A stretch of DNA of 5,088 bases from MADRE2 sp964397015 (GTDB lineage Bacteria; Desulfobacterota; Desulfobacteria; Desulfobacterales; Desulfobacteraceae): the NCBI GenBank assembly GCA_964397015.1, contig CAYNHL010000186.1, forward strand, positions 1 through 5,088. Direction: 5' to 3'. Shown in pieces: positions 1 through 5,088 of the stretch. The position numbers were made by a program, and so were the translations under genes. Numbering within the stretch: the first letter of the stretch is position 1; each line of letters opens with the position of its first letter. Below the pieces are notes generated by a model. That model searched no databases. It had not been told where the DNA came from and was given only the letters and a program-made list of their open reading frames with translations.

Positions 1-54
1 CGCACTTGTCTGGGGGACAAGTGGTCGCTGGTTCAAATCCAGTCGTCCCGACCA
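1..54 (+). tRNA. tRNA-Pro(GGG), 3' portion (5' end outside window)
   Basis: This is the 3' part of a proline tRNA cut by the left edge. The anticodon stem is CTTGT (5-9) paired with ACAAG (17-21), around the 7-nt loop CTGGGGG (10-16). That places U33 at 11, anticodon GGG at 12-14 and a G at position 37, as is usual for tRNA-Pro. A 5-nt variable loop (22-26) follows. The T arm is GCTGG (27-31), loop TTCAAAT (32-38) and CCAGT (39-43). The acceptor strand is CGTCCCG (44-50), then discriminator A (51) and an encoded CCA (52-54). Only the last bases of the D stem are present. The tRNA decodes CCC and probably CCU. Confidence 0.95.
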
Positions 55-62
55 TCGATATT

Positions 63-98
63 AAAAAAACCTCCGGCTGTTTTGCCGGAGGTTTTTTT
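63..98. terminator. bidirectional intrinsic terminator shared by tRNA-Pro and the phn operon
   Basis: A perfect 15-bp inverted repeat (63-77 with 84-98) encloses a 6-nt loop TGTTTT. The GC-rich core CCTCCGGC/GCCGGAGG is flanked by seven A residues on the left and seven T residues on the right. Read on plus, it ends in a T tract 9 nt after the tRNA CCA. Read on minus, it also ends in a T tract, about 23 nt after the phnC stop codon. One element can therefore end both convergent transcripts. Confidence 0.93.
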
Positions 99-121
99 AA
101 TTTTGCAGGAAAGGCAAAAGG

Positions 122-958
122 TCATCCGTTGGCGGCCAGGGGAGCAAGGGCTGGTACTACCCGGCCCGGGTCGCGGTTGACATCCGGTTTGAAAATAGAT
201 GTGGAGGTCATCGATTCATTCAATTCTTCCTCTGCGCCGTAAATTTCCCGTACCACTTCCGGGGTGAGCCTGGCCGGTACGTCGTCAAATACAATTTTTC
301 CATGGAGCATGCCGATTACACGGTCACAGAAGGTTCTTGCCGTGTCCAGGGTATGAAGGTTGCAGATAACGGTCAGGTGATCCCTGTCCCGTATTTCTCT
401 CAGGGCGTTCATCACTTTCTCCGCACTCAAGGGATCCAGGGATGCGATAGGTTCATCCGCTAGAACCATTCTGGGTTGCTGCATAAGGGCCCTGGCGATT
501 GCTACTCGCTGCTGCTGACCTCCGGAAAGAGTTTCAGCTCTCTGCAGGGCCTGGTTAGCTATTCCCAGGCGGTCCAGGGCTGCAAGGGCCTCATTGACCA
601 TCTCTCTGCCGAAAAGGCTGAACATGCTTTTCAGTGTAGAGTAGCCATTAAGACGGCCCAAAAGGACATTGGTCACCACATCCAGCCTGGGTACCAGGTT
701 GAATTGCTGGAAAATCATGGCGCAGTCTTTTTGCCACCGGCGTTTTTCCCTGCCTTTAAGAGCCAGAATATCCAGGCCATTAATCTCTATGCTGCCATGA
801 GAAGCTTCGGTCAACCGGTTTATCATGCGAAGCAGAGTGGATTTACCGGCGCCTGACGGACCGATGATCCCCACCATCTGAGGAGTGTCAATGGAAAATG
901 AGACTGTATCCACTGCAGTGACAGTGCCAAAATGTTTTGTCAGGTTGGAAATTTTCAT
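122..958 (-). CDS. phnC: phosphonate/phosphate ABC transporter ATP-binding protein PhnC
   Basis: Cytoplasmic ATPase that powers import through the two PhnE permeases. The 278-aa protein has every ABC landmark: Walker A GPSGAGKST (33-41), Q-loop Q84 in IFQQFNLV, signature LSGGQQ (144-149), Walker B MVLADEP with catalytic E169, D-loop SLD (173-175) and switch histidine H202. The IFQQFNLV stretch is typical of PhnC-type ATPases. Length is slightly above the usual ~260 aa because of a tail of about 35 residues after residue 243 that shows no recognisable motif. An AGAGGA ribosome-binding site (965-970) lies 6 nt before the ATG. The gene is last in the operon, 19 bp after the long phnE, and is followed by the shared terminator. 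Family assignment is firm; the substrate cannot be read from the ATPase. Confidence 0.95.
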   Translation of the reverse strand: MKISNLTKHFGTVTAVDTVSFSIDTPQMVGIIGPSGAGKSTLLRMINRLTEASHGSIEINGLDILALKGREKRRWQKDCAMIFQQFNLVPRLDVVTNVLLGRLNGYSTLKSMFSLFGREMVNEALAALDRLGIANQALQRAETLSGGQQQRVAIARALMQQPRMVLADEPIASLDPLSAEKVMNALREIRDRDHLTVICNLHTLDTARTFCDRVIGMLHGKIVFDDVPARLTPEVVREIYGAEEELNESMTSTSIFKPDVNRDPGRVVPALAPLAANG

Positions 959-977
959 AAAAGTTCCTCTTATGGGT

Positions 978-2369
978 TTAACTTGTTTTATTATCCATTT
1001 TCAGACCGTCAGTCTGGGTTTTGATCCGTGACTTGGCACCATGGATCAACCTTTTGCGCAATTTGCCGGAGATTGAATCCATGAGCATGACCAGGCCTAT
1101 GGTCAGCAGGATCAGGTACGCAGTATTTTCCCAGTCCCGCTGGGTGTTCATGGTTTCCACCAGCATAAGGCCGATGCCGCCGGCTCCCAGAGCCCCGATG
1201 ATGGTTGCTGACCGGACATTGGCTTCCAGGTAATACAGCCCCTGGGAGATGAATACCGGTATTATCTGGGGAATGACACCGAACCGGTAAAACTGCCATC
1301 GATTGGCCCCTGTTGATCTGACCCCTTCCATCTGTTGCTTGTTCACGTTTTCAAGGGCTTCTGAGAACAGTTTGCCAAGGGTGCCGGTATCGGTGAAAGC
1401 AATGGCCAGAGCACCGGTCAGGGGCCCGAGGCCAAAGGCCCGTATGAAAATCAGGGACCATATCAGCATGTCGATACCACGGAGAAAATCAAAGATCCGG
1501 CGGACGGTAAACCTGAGTACCTGGGATGGGGTGAAGTTTGAGGCCGCCAATATGGCCAGTGGGAGGCCTGCCAGTGCAGCTGTCATGGTTCCCAGGACCG
1601 CCATGAGAAAAGTTTCAAGCAGGGCCTTGAATACATTGCCATGCTGCCAGTCAGGATTTTCCCAGAATGTTTTGAAAATGAACTGCCAGTTGGGCATGTT
1701 TTCCTGAATACGTTCACTGGAAAAGGCGAGCCGGACAGTATCAAGGAATGAATAACCGTTCAGTTTAGACCGGAAAGGGAAAAAAAAGTTCTCCCATCCA
1801 GGAAAATACCGGTGTATTTCCATACGGGCCCGGGATACCTGGATCCTTTGTCCCAGTGATGGACGGGCATCGAATTTGACAGGCGTAGCCCTGAGCCAGT
1901 CTGGTTGTGTTTTTCCTTCCGGCAGTAGAGTGTCGATGCCGGAGTTGGATACGGTCACCAGGATCCGGCCATACTCCGGTATCATAAGCGTCAAAGTCTT
2001 TTCCTGCATTTCAACTATAACCCCTTTGCCCAGATCAACCCGGACAAGGTCCCCGGACCTGCTCACCCATTCAGGCGGGTTTTCATAGGTGGCAGTACGC
2101 TCGCCTTCCACTGCAACGGTCAATGCCCGGTTACCTTTAAGGTTCTGCGTGACATGTACTTTGTGTGCCACGGCATCTGTAGCTAACATTAATGCCCGGT
2201 CGGGCCTGGCTTTGGAAATCAGGCCGCCGATATCAAAGTAGAAATAAATGTAGCCTAAATATATAACTACAGCGGCGACCCCTGCCAGGGTTACAAGGCT
2301 GCTGCGCCGGATAGCTGAAAAGACTGTTCTGTTATTGGGATGGTTCAGTGTAATGGATGCAATATTCAT
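978..2369 (-). CDS. phnE: PhnE-family permease, long form with extra periplasmic domain
   Basis: Inner-membrane permease subunit, 463 aa against roughly 260-290 for a standard PhnE. The first membrane segment (about 25-44) follows a basic RR at 21-22, so the N-terminus is probably cytoplasmic. Residues about 46-245 are then a hydrophilic, aromatic-rich region predicted to be periplasmic. The core permease fold occupies about 248-435. Its EAA-type loop runs about 332-366, with EGVRSTGA (348-355) as the site expected to contact PhnC, followed by the PhnE-typical NVRSATIIGALGAGGIG (384-400). AAAGG (2377-2381) lies 7 nt before the ATG, and the gene begins 14 bp after the short phnE. Long PhnE proteins are known from alphaproteobacterial phn/pho loci. 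Most likely it pairs with the shorter PhnE as a heterodimer; that is inference. Confidence 0.92.
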   Translation of the reverse strand: MNIASITLNHPNNRTVFSAIRRSSLVTLAGVAAVVIYLGYIYFYFDIGGLISKARPDRALMLATDAVAHKVHVTQNLKGNRALTVAVEGERTATYENPPEWVSRSGDLVRVDLGKGVIVEMQEKTLTLMIPEYGRILVTVSNSGIDTLLPEGKTQPDWLRATPVKFDARPSLGQRIQVSRARMEIHRYFPGWENFFFPFRSKLNGYSFLDTVRLAFSSERIQENMPNWQFIFKTFWENPDWQHGNVFKALLETFLMAVLGTMTAALAGLPLAILAASNFTPSQVLRFTVRRIFDFLRGIDMLIWSLIFIRAFGLGPLTGALAIAFTDTGTLGKLFSEALENVNKQQMEGVRSTGANRWQFYRFGVIPQIIPVFISQGLYYLEANVRSATIIGALGAGGIGLMLVETMNTQRDWENTAYLILLTIGLVMLMDSISGKLRKRLIHGAKSRIKTQTDGLKMDNKTS

Positions 2370-2383
2370 CAGGCAGCCTTTGT

Positions 2384-3235
2384 TTAATTGGCCGGAGAAC
2401 CGGTTATCAGGTGCCGGCGTAAAAAAGAGGATGTTTGATCGATAACGAAAATTGAGAGAATCAGCAGGACAAACAGGGCCGCGGTTTCATCGCCTGCTCC
2501 CTTGCCCCATCCGATGGTTCTCCGCAATTCAGTACCGATCCCTCCAGCTCCGACAAATCCCAGTATGGCTGAAGCCCTTACATTTATTTCAAACCGGAGC
2601 ATGAAATAGCTCAAGTAGTTTGGCAGCACCTGGGACAGGGCTCCGTAGCGCATGCGCTGCAGCCAGCTGGCCCCGCAGGAGGCCAGTCCTTCGATTGGGG
2701 CCTGTTCCATGTTTTCGTTGACCTCTGAAAACAGTTTACCCAGGGCGCCGGCAGTATGAAAGGCAACCGCAATCATGGCCGGCACCGGACTGGATCCCAG
2801 AACGAAAATCAGAAACAGGGCAATTATAAGTTCAGGAAATGCCCGCATGCTGTCCATTATACGCCGGACTACCGGAATGATAAAAGCCGGCTTAACGCCA
2901 AGATTGCTTGATCCTGCAAATGCCAGTATCACTGCCAGCCCGCCGCCTATCAGGGAAGCGGCGCCCGCAATATTCAAAGTTTCCACAAGGGCAGGCAGAA
3001 ATCGGATCATCAAGGAAAAAAAACCAAATCCAGACTGCCAGGCTTCAATGACAATTTCGCCCGGATAATCGAAAAACTGGGTCAATCCCCTGATGAAACT
3101 GCCGGAGTTCATATCGCTGGACAGTTTGTATCCACTTATCAGGATAATCAGCATCAATAGAATACATAAAACAGAATAGAGTTGCCGCCGTTTTTCCATG
3201 GCAATAATTTCACGCTTGATGGCTAAAGCGGTCAT
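2384..3235 (-). CDS. phnE: PhnE-family permease, standard length
   Basis: Second inner-membrane permease subunit, 283 aa, of normal PhnE length. An N-terminal membrane segment (about 19-36) follows a basic stretch, then comes a short periplasmic loop and a core of several membrane helices from about 78 to 270. The EAA-type loop contains KLFSEVNENMEQAPIEGLAS (167-186) followed by CGA, and the conserved NVRASAILGFVGAGGIG lies at 218-234. I kept the first ATG because an AAAGG stands 4-5 nt upstream, whereas Met13 has no good ribosome-binding site. The gene is separated from phnD by 120 bp containing a strong hairpin and is tightly linked (14 bp) to the long phnE. It differs clearly from that protein, so a very recent tandem duplication is unlikely. 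Confidence 0.93.
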   Translation of the reverse strand: MTALAIKREIIAMEKRRQLYSVLCILLMLIILISGYKLSSDMNSGSFIRGLTQFFDYPGEIVIEAWQSGFGFFSLMIRFLPALVETLNIAGAASLIGGGLAVILAFAGSSNLGVKPAFIIPVVRRIMDSMRAFPELIIALFLIFVLGSSPVPAMIAVAFHTAGALGKLFSEVNENMEQAPIEGLASCGASWLQRMRYGALSQVLPNYLSYFMLRFEINVRASAILGFVGAGGIGTELRRTIGWGKGAGDETAALFVLLILSIFVIDQTSSFLRRHLITGSPAN

Positions 3236-3306
3236 GGTACCTTTCCCTTTTTATCCTGTTTGCCCAAGGGCTTTTTGCCGGATATGGACCGGATGAAATG
3301 TCGAAA

Positions 3307-3334
3307 CGGCGGCCGCCTGTTAAAGCGGCCGCCG
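3307..3334 (-). promoter_or_regulatory. GC-rich intercistronic hairpin between phnD and phnE
   Basis: A perfect 10-bp stem (3307-3316 with 3325-3334, CGGCGGCCGC/GCGGCCGCCG) with an 8-nt loop lies about 20 nt after the phnD stop codon on the transcribed minus strand. Only three T residues follow the stem, so it is a poor full terminator. Its position fits a 3' stabiliser or partial attenuator that gives more binding protein than permease, as is known between binding-protein and permease genes such as malE-malF. The function is inferred; the structure is plain in the sequence. Confidence 0.72.
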
Positions 3335-3355
3335 GGAATTGCTCTGGAAAAGGCC

Positions 3356-4282
3356 CTATTGAGACTTGGCTTTTCTTGCAGCTATTATGCTCAGGTAATC
3401 ACTGTGATCGATGGGTGCAATTGCCTTGATTTCACCGGCCATGAAGCCGTATGCGCACTCCGGATCCATGGAGGGCAGGCTGGCCAGCAAACCTGTGATT
3501 TTAAGCTTGACCCTCTCCGGCAGCTCCTTACGCAGAACAATCGGGCCTTCCGGGATCAGCTTGGACCGCCATATTTCCTGGATCTGGGTCATGTCGACAA
3601 TACCGGCATCCGCAGCCTTTCTCAACGCTCCGGAATTGTAACCGTCCACCCAGTCTCCAAGACCGCAGGCCCACGTCACTCCACCGGCAATATCACCGTT
3701 AAATACCGCAACAATGGTCTGTTCGTGTCCCCCGGTGAATTTTACTTCTTTGAAGTATTCACCCGGTTTCATGGAATATCCGGCCTGGGGAATTTCAATG
3801 GAGGGGATAAGGTAGCCTGAAGTCGAGTTTGGATCCCCGAATCCGAACACCTTATCCTTCATGTCGTCAAGGCTTTTAATGCCGCTGTCAACCCGCGCGA
3901 AACCAATGGAGTGATACCCGAAAGAACCGTCAGTGTTGATTTTTGTAAGTACTGGCTCCACGGCATCCGGGTTGGTCAGGTACACCTTTGAATATCCTGA
4001 AGCTCCCAGCCACGCCATGTCCAGGTTGCCGCCGAGCAGGCCTTCTATTACGCCGTTGTAGTCAGCCGGGGCGTAAATTTTAGTTGGTACGCCAAGAATT
4101 TTTTCGACTTTGGCCCTGAGACATTCGTTCGAGCGCAGTCTGTCAGAGGCATTTTCTCCTCCCAGTATTCCAATTCGAAATTCGGTGATCGTATCTTCGG
4201 CCACGGCACCAGAAGTATAGATCAGCATGGCGATCAAGGTGATAATAACCAGTCTGGCGTGATTCATCCATTTCATTTTCAT
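3356..4282 (-). CDS. phnD: phosphonate/phosphate ABC transporter periplasmic binding protein PhnD
   Basis: Periplasmic binding protein that delivers the ligand to the PhnE channel; 308 aa from the chosen start. An ATG 33 nt upstream (4315) is in frame but lacks a ribosome-binding site. The ATG at 4282 has AAGGAG 7 nt before it and gives a clean signal peptide: basic start, hydrophobic 11-22, cleavage expected after AVA (26-28). The family motif GDPNSTSG (149-156) carries the Ser-Thr-Ser that grips the phosphonate group, and H186, Y75 and Y123 match ligand-site positions of E. coli PhnD. From memory, that protein also uses Glu177 and Asp205 for the aminoethyl group; here those regions read WACGLGDW (204-211) and PEGP (244-247), so an acidic match is not evident. 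Phosphate, methylphosphonate or another ligand is possible. C54 and C276 could form a disulfide. Confidence 0.93.
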   Translation of the reverse strand: MKMKWMNHARLVIITLIAMLIYTSGAVAEDTITEFRIGILGGENASDRLRSNECLRAKVEKILGVPTKIYAPADYNGVIEGLLGGNLDMAWLGASGYSKVYLTNPDAVEPVLTKINTDGSFGYHSIGFARVDSGIKSLDDMKDKVFGFGDPNSTSGYLIPSIEIPQAGYSMKPGEYFKEVKFTGGHEQTIVAVFNGDIAGGVTWACGLGDWVDGYNSGALRKAADAGIVDMTQIQEIWRSKLIPEGPIVLRKELPERVKLKITGLLASLPSMDPECAYGFMAGEIKAIAPIDHSDYLSIIAARKAKSQ

Positions 4283-4289
4283 CACATTT

Positions 4290-4295
4290 CTCCTT
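4290..4295 (-). promoter_or_regulatory. ribosome-binding site that decides the phnD start
   Basis: AAGGAG on the minus strand lies 7 nt before the ATG at 4282. The upstream in-frame ATG at 4315 would place this site inside the coding region and would add eleven residues in front of the signal peptide. Confidence 0.85.
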
Positions 4296-4333
4296 GTGGA
4301 CTTTTTTAGTTGCATTACATGTTAAGAGCATTT

Positions 4334-4361
4334 TTTTTATCTTTGCTACGGCAGATATCAA
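4334..4361 (-). promoter_or_regulatory. candidate sigma70-type promoter for the phn operon
   Basis: On the minus strand a TTGATA (4356-4361, five of six matches to the -35 consensus) is followed after 16 nt by TAAAAA (4334-4339, four of six matches to the -10) within a run of eight A residues. Transcription would begin near 4327, leaving a leader of about 45 nt before phnD. The weak -10 and the palindrome abutting the -35 would fit an activator-dependent promoter. I found no convincing PHO-box-like repeat. Read-through from the upstream dksA-like gene is the alternative. Confidence 0.35.
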
Positions 4362-4376
4362 AACACCGGTGTGTTT
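4361..4376. repeat. short palindrome upstream of phnD
   Basis: AAACAC (4361-4366) and GTGTTT (4371-4376) are inverted around CGGT; the overlapping ACACCGGTGT (4363-4372) is a perfect 10-bp palindrome. It lies just upstream of the candidate -35 hexamer and 58 nt after the dksA-like stop codon. It could be a regulator site or, on the minus strand, a weak hairpin followed by four T residues that attenuates read-through from the dksA-like gene. Confidence 0.45.
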
Positions 4377-4433
4377 ATATGGTATTAGGGCAGGGTTATA
4401 ATTTAGTTCGGCTATTGATAACCACTGCCGGAT

Positions 4434-4850
4434 TCAATAAAAAGTTGGAACCGGCTGTTTTTCAATTTCCTCCAGTGCCTTGATGGACAGGGTAGCCCAG
4501 GGCTGCACTTCAAGCCTTCTTAAATCAATGGGTTCGCCGGTAAACTCGCAATAACCGAACGTGCCGTTTTCAATTCTTTCAAGGGCCTTTTCAATCTGAG
4601 CAATGAAGATGTCACACCGCTGTGAAAAATCGATTTCTTTTTCAATACTGCTCATCAAAATACTTTGATCCACAACATCGGCATGTTTCATCTTCAGGCT
4701 GCGGATATTTTTTTTGATGTCGGATCGCTTCAGGATAAGTTCTTTTTGTTTGGCAAGAAGTTTTTCTCTGAACCAGGAAAGTTTTTCACTGTCCAGAAAA
4801 GGGATGAAGGTTTGTTCCATCTGTGAGGAAGAAGAAATCAAAGAATTCAT
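4434..4850 (-). CDS. DksA/TraR-family protein with degenerate (one-cysteine) zinc finger
   Basis: Predicted RNA-polymerase secondary-channel regulator, 138 aa (E. coli DksA is 151). A helical region (about 21-95) should form the coiled coil. DVVDQS (58-63) aligns with the DksA tip motif DxxDxA, keeping both aspartates but with Ser in place of Ala. The C-terminal domain has the family signature GTFGYCEFTGEPIDLRRLE (96-114). Of the four zinc-binding cysteines only C101 remains; the other positions are T104, S122 and A125. Such cysteine-depleted forms occur as zinc-independent paralogs (P. aeruginosa DksA2) and in alphaproteobacterial DksA proteins. AGGAG (4857-4861) lies 6 nt before the ATG. 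It precedes phnD on the same strand with a 151-bp gap, so co-regulation with the phn genes is possible but not shown. Confidence 0.88.
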   Translation of the reverse strand: MNSLISSSSQMEQTFIPFLDSEKLSWFREKLLAKQKELILKRSDIKKNIRSLKMKHADVVDQSILMSSIEKEIDFSQRCDIFIAQIEKALERIENGTFGYCEFTGEPIDLRRLEVQPWATLSIKALEEIEKQPVPTFY

Positions 4851-4885
4851 GGCAGACTCCTGATTAAAATTAATAATACACGTTA

Positions 4886-4905
4886 TGTAACTTATTATCG
4901 TTACA
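4886..4905. promoter_or_regulatory. inverted repeat upstream of the dksA-like gene, candidate operator
   Basis: TGTAAC (4886-4891) and GTTACA (4900-4905) are perfect inverted copies 8 nt apart. The left arm is also part of a smaller dyad GTTA-TG-TAAC (4882-4891), so three GTTA-type half-sites are clustered 32-55 nt before the ATG. The surrounding AT-rich 125-bp gap has no clear sigma70 promoter or terminator. The arrangement suggests a repressor site near the dksA-like promoter. The GTTA...TAAC flavour is loosely like Zur boxes, but the spacing is wrong, so the regulator is unassigned. Confidence 0.35.
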
Positions 4906-4975
4906 GTGGTATTATCAGGAGATTAAGAACAAATTTTACTTTTACATCATTACCCGGAAGACAGCATGTGAAGAA

Positions 4976-5088
4976 TCAGTACTTTTGTATAAAGGTTTCT
5001 ATATCATAAAGGTCTTTGAAAGCCTGTTCCAGTTTTTCCCGGGACCAGTCCCAGAAACGGATTTCAAGAAGCCTTGAGATGATTTCTT
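4976..5088 (-). CDS. C-terminal fragment, probable hexapeptide-repeat acyltransferase (XAT/CatB-like)
   Basis: An open frame enters from the right edge and ends at a TGA (4976-4978), giving the last 36 residues of a protein; it is too short for a typical ORF caller. It begins EIISRLLEIRFWDWSREK and ends with IETFIQKY. The pattern of a helix, then an aromatic WDW, then a short helix and a final I-E-x-F-I-x-K-Y resembles the C-terminal tail that follows the left-handed beta helix in XAT/CatB-like acetyltransferases, including the phosphonate-cluster transferase family (TIGR03308). None of the hexapeptide repeats is in view, so the assignment rests on tail resemblance recalled from memory. It is 125 bp upstream of the dksA-like gene, on the same strand. 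If correct, C-P lyase or other phosphonate genes may lie beyond the edge. Confidence 0.6.
   Translation of the reverse strand, partial: EIISRLLEIRFWDWSREKLEQAFKDLYDIETFIQKY

Noticed and set aside
6..242. Open frame of 78 codons on plus at the left edge
   Set aside because: It runs through the tRNA, the terminator hairpin and the antisense of the phnC 3' end, so it is not a plausible gene.
476..856. Open frame of 126 codons on plus inside phnC
   Set aside because: It is antisense to a gene with all ABC ATPase motifs, and its translation shows no recognisable motif.
978..3235. Tandem duplication or split gene as the origin of the two phnE genes
   Set aside because: Both proteins are complete permeases with their own EAA loops and diverge strongly; paired distinct permeases are normal in this transporter type.
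3307..3334. Reading the phnD-phnE hairpin as a full intrinsic terminator
   Set aside because: Only three T residues follow the stem on the transcribed strand, and phnE downstream has no evident promoter, so complete termination is unlikely.
3260..3820. Open frame of 186 codons on plus over the phnD 3' half
   Set aside because: It is antisense to conserved PhnD coding sequence and crosses the intercistronic hairpin; its translation shows no family features.
4143..4361. Open frame of 72 codons on minus overlapping the phnD start
   Set aside because: It overlaps the phnD promoter candidate, ribosome-binding site and signal-peptide region in another frame and has no ribosome-binding site of its own that I can see.
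4397..4402. Perfect TATAAT on the plus strand in the dksA-phnD gap
   Set aside because: No plus-strand gene lies downstream and no matching -35 is visible; the region is AT-rich, so a chance match is likely.

Overview
The window looks like a piece of a Gram-negative bacterial chromosome of about 50% GC. A desulfobacterial (deltaproteobacterial) host is my best guess, but it rests on overall gene flavour and not on a decisive marker. It contains the 3' end of a proline tRNA, a complete four-gene phosphonate/phosphate ABC transporter operon, a complete DksA/TraR-family regulator gene, and the last 36 codons of a gene that enters from the right edge.

Layout, left to right. Positions 1-54 are the 3' portion of tRNA-Pro(GGG) on the plus strand. 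Positions 63-98 form a perfect 15-bp hairpin flanked by A and T tracts, which can terminate transcription from both sides. Positions 122-4282 hold the minus-strand operon phnD - phnE (short) - phnE (long) - phnC, transcribed right to left. A strong GC-rich hairpin (3307-3334) sits between phnD and the permeases. Positions 4283-4433 are a 151-bp gap with a candidate promoter and a short palindrome. Positions 4434-4850 encode a 138-aa DksA-like protein with only one of the four zinc-finger cysteines left. Positions 4851-4975 are a 125-bp AT-rich gap with an inverted repeat. From 4976 to the right edge runs the C-terminus of a protein resembling hexapeptide-repeat (XAT/CatB-like) acyltransferases, a family that includes a member known from phosphonate catabolism clusters.

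How the genes work together: PhnD is an exported periplasmic binding protein, the two PhnE proteins form a probably heterodimeric membrane channel, and PhnC is the ATPase. Together they import a phosphonate, phosphate or related phosphorus oxyanion. The long permease carries an extra domain of roughly 200 residues, predicted to be periplasmic. The permease pair and the PhnD sequence resemble the alphaproteobacterial phnCDE1E2 / Sinorhizobium phoCDET type more than the E. coli PhnCDE type, so phosphate is a realistic alternative substrate. All protein genes lie on the same strand, so the regulator and the acyltransferase-like gene may belong to the same phosphorus-acquisition locus.

I see no CRISPR array, insertion sequence or clear phage gene. 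The system is a recognisable transporter; the least ordinary points are the zinc-finger-less DksA-like gene next to it, the long permease, the intercistronic hairpin and the shared terminator.
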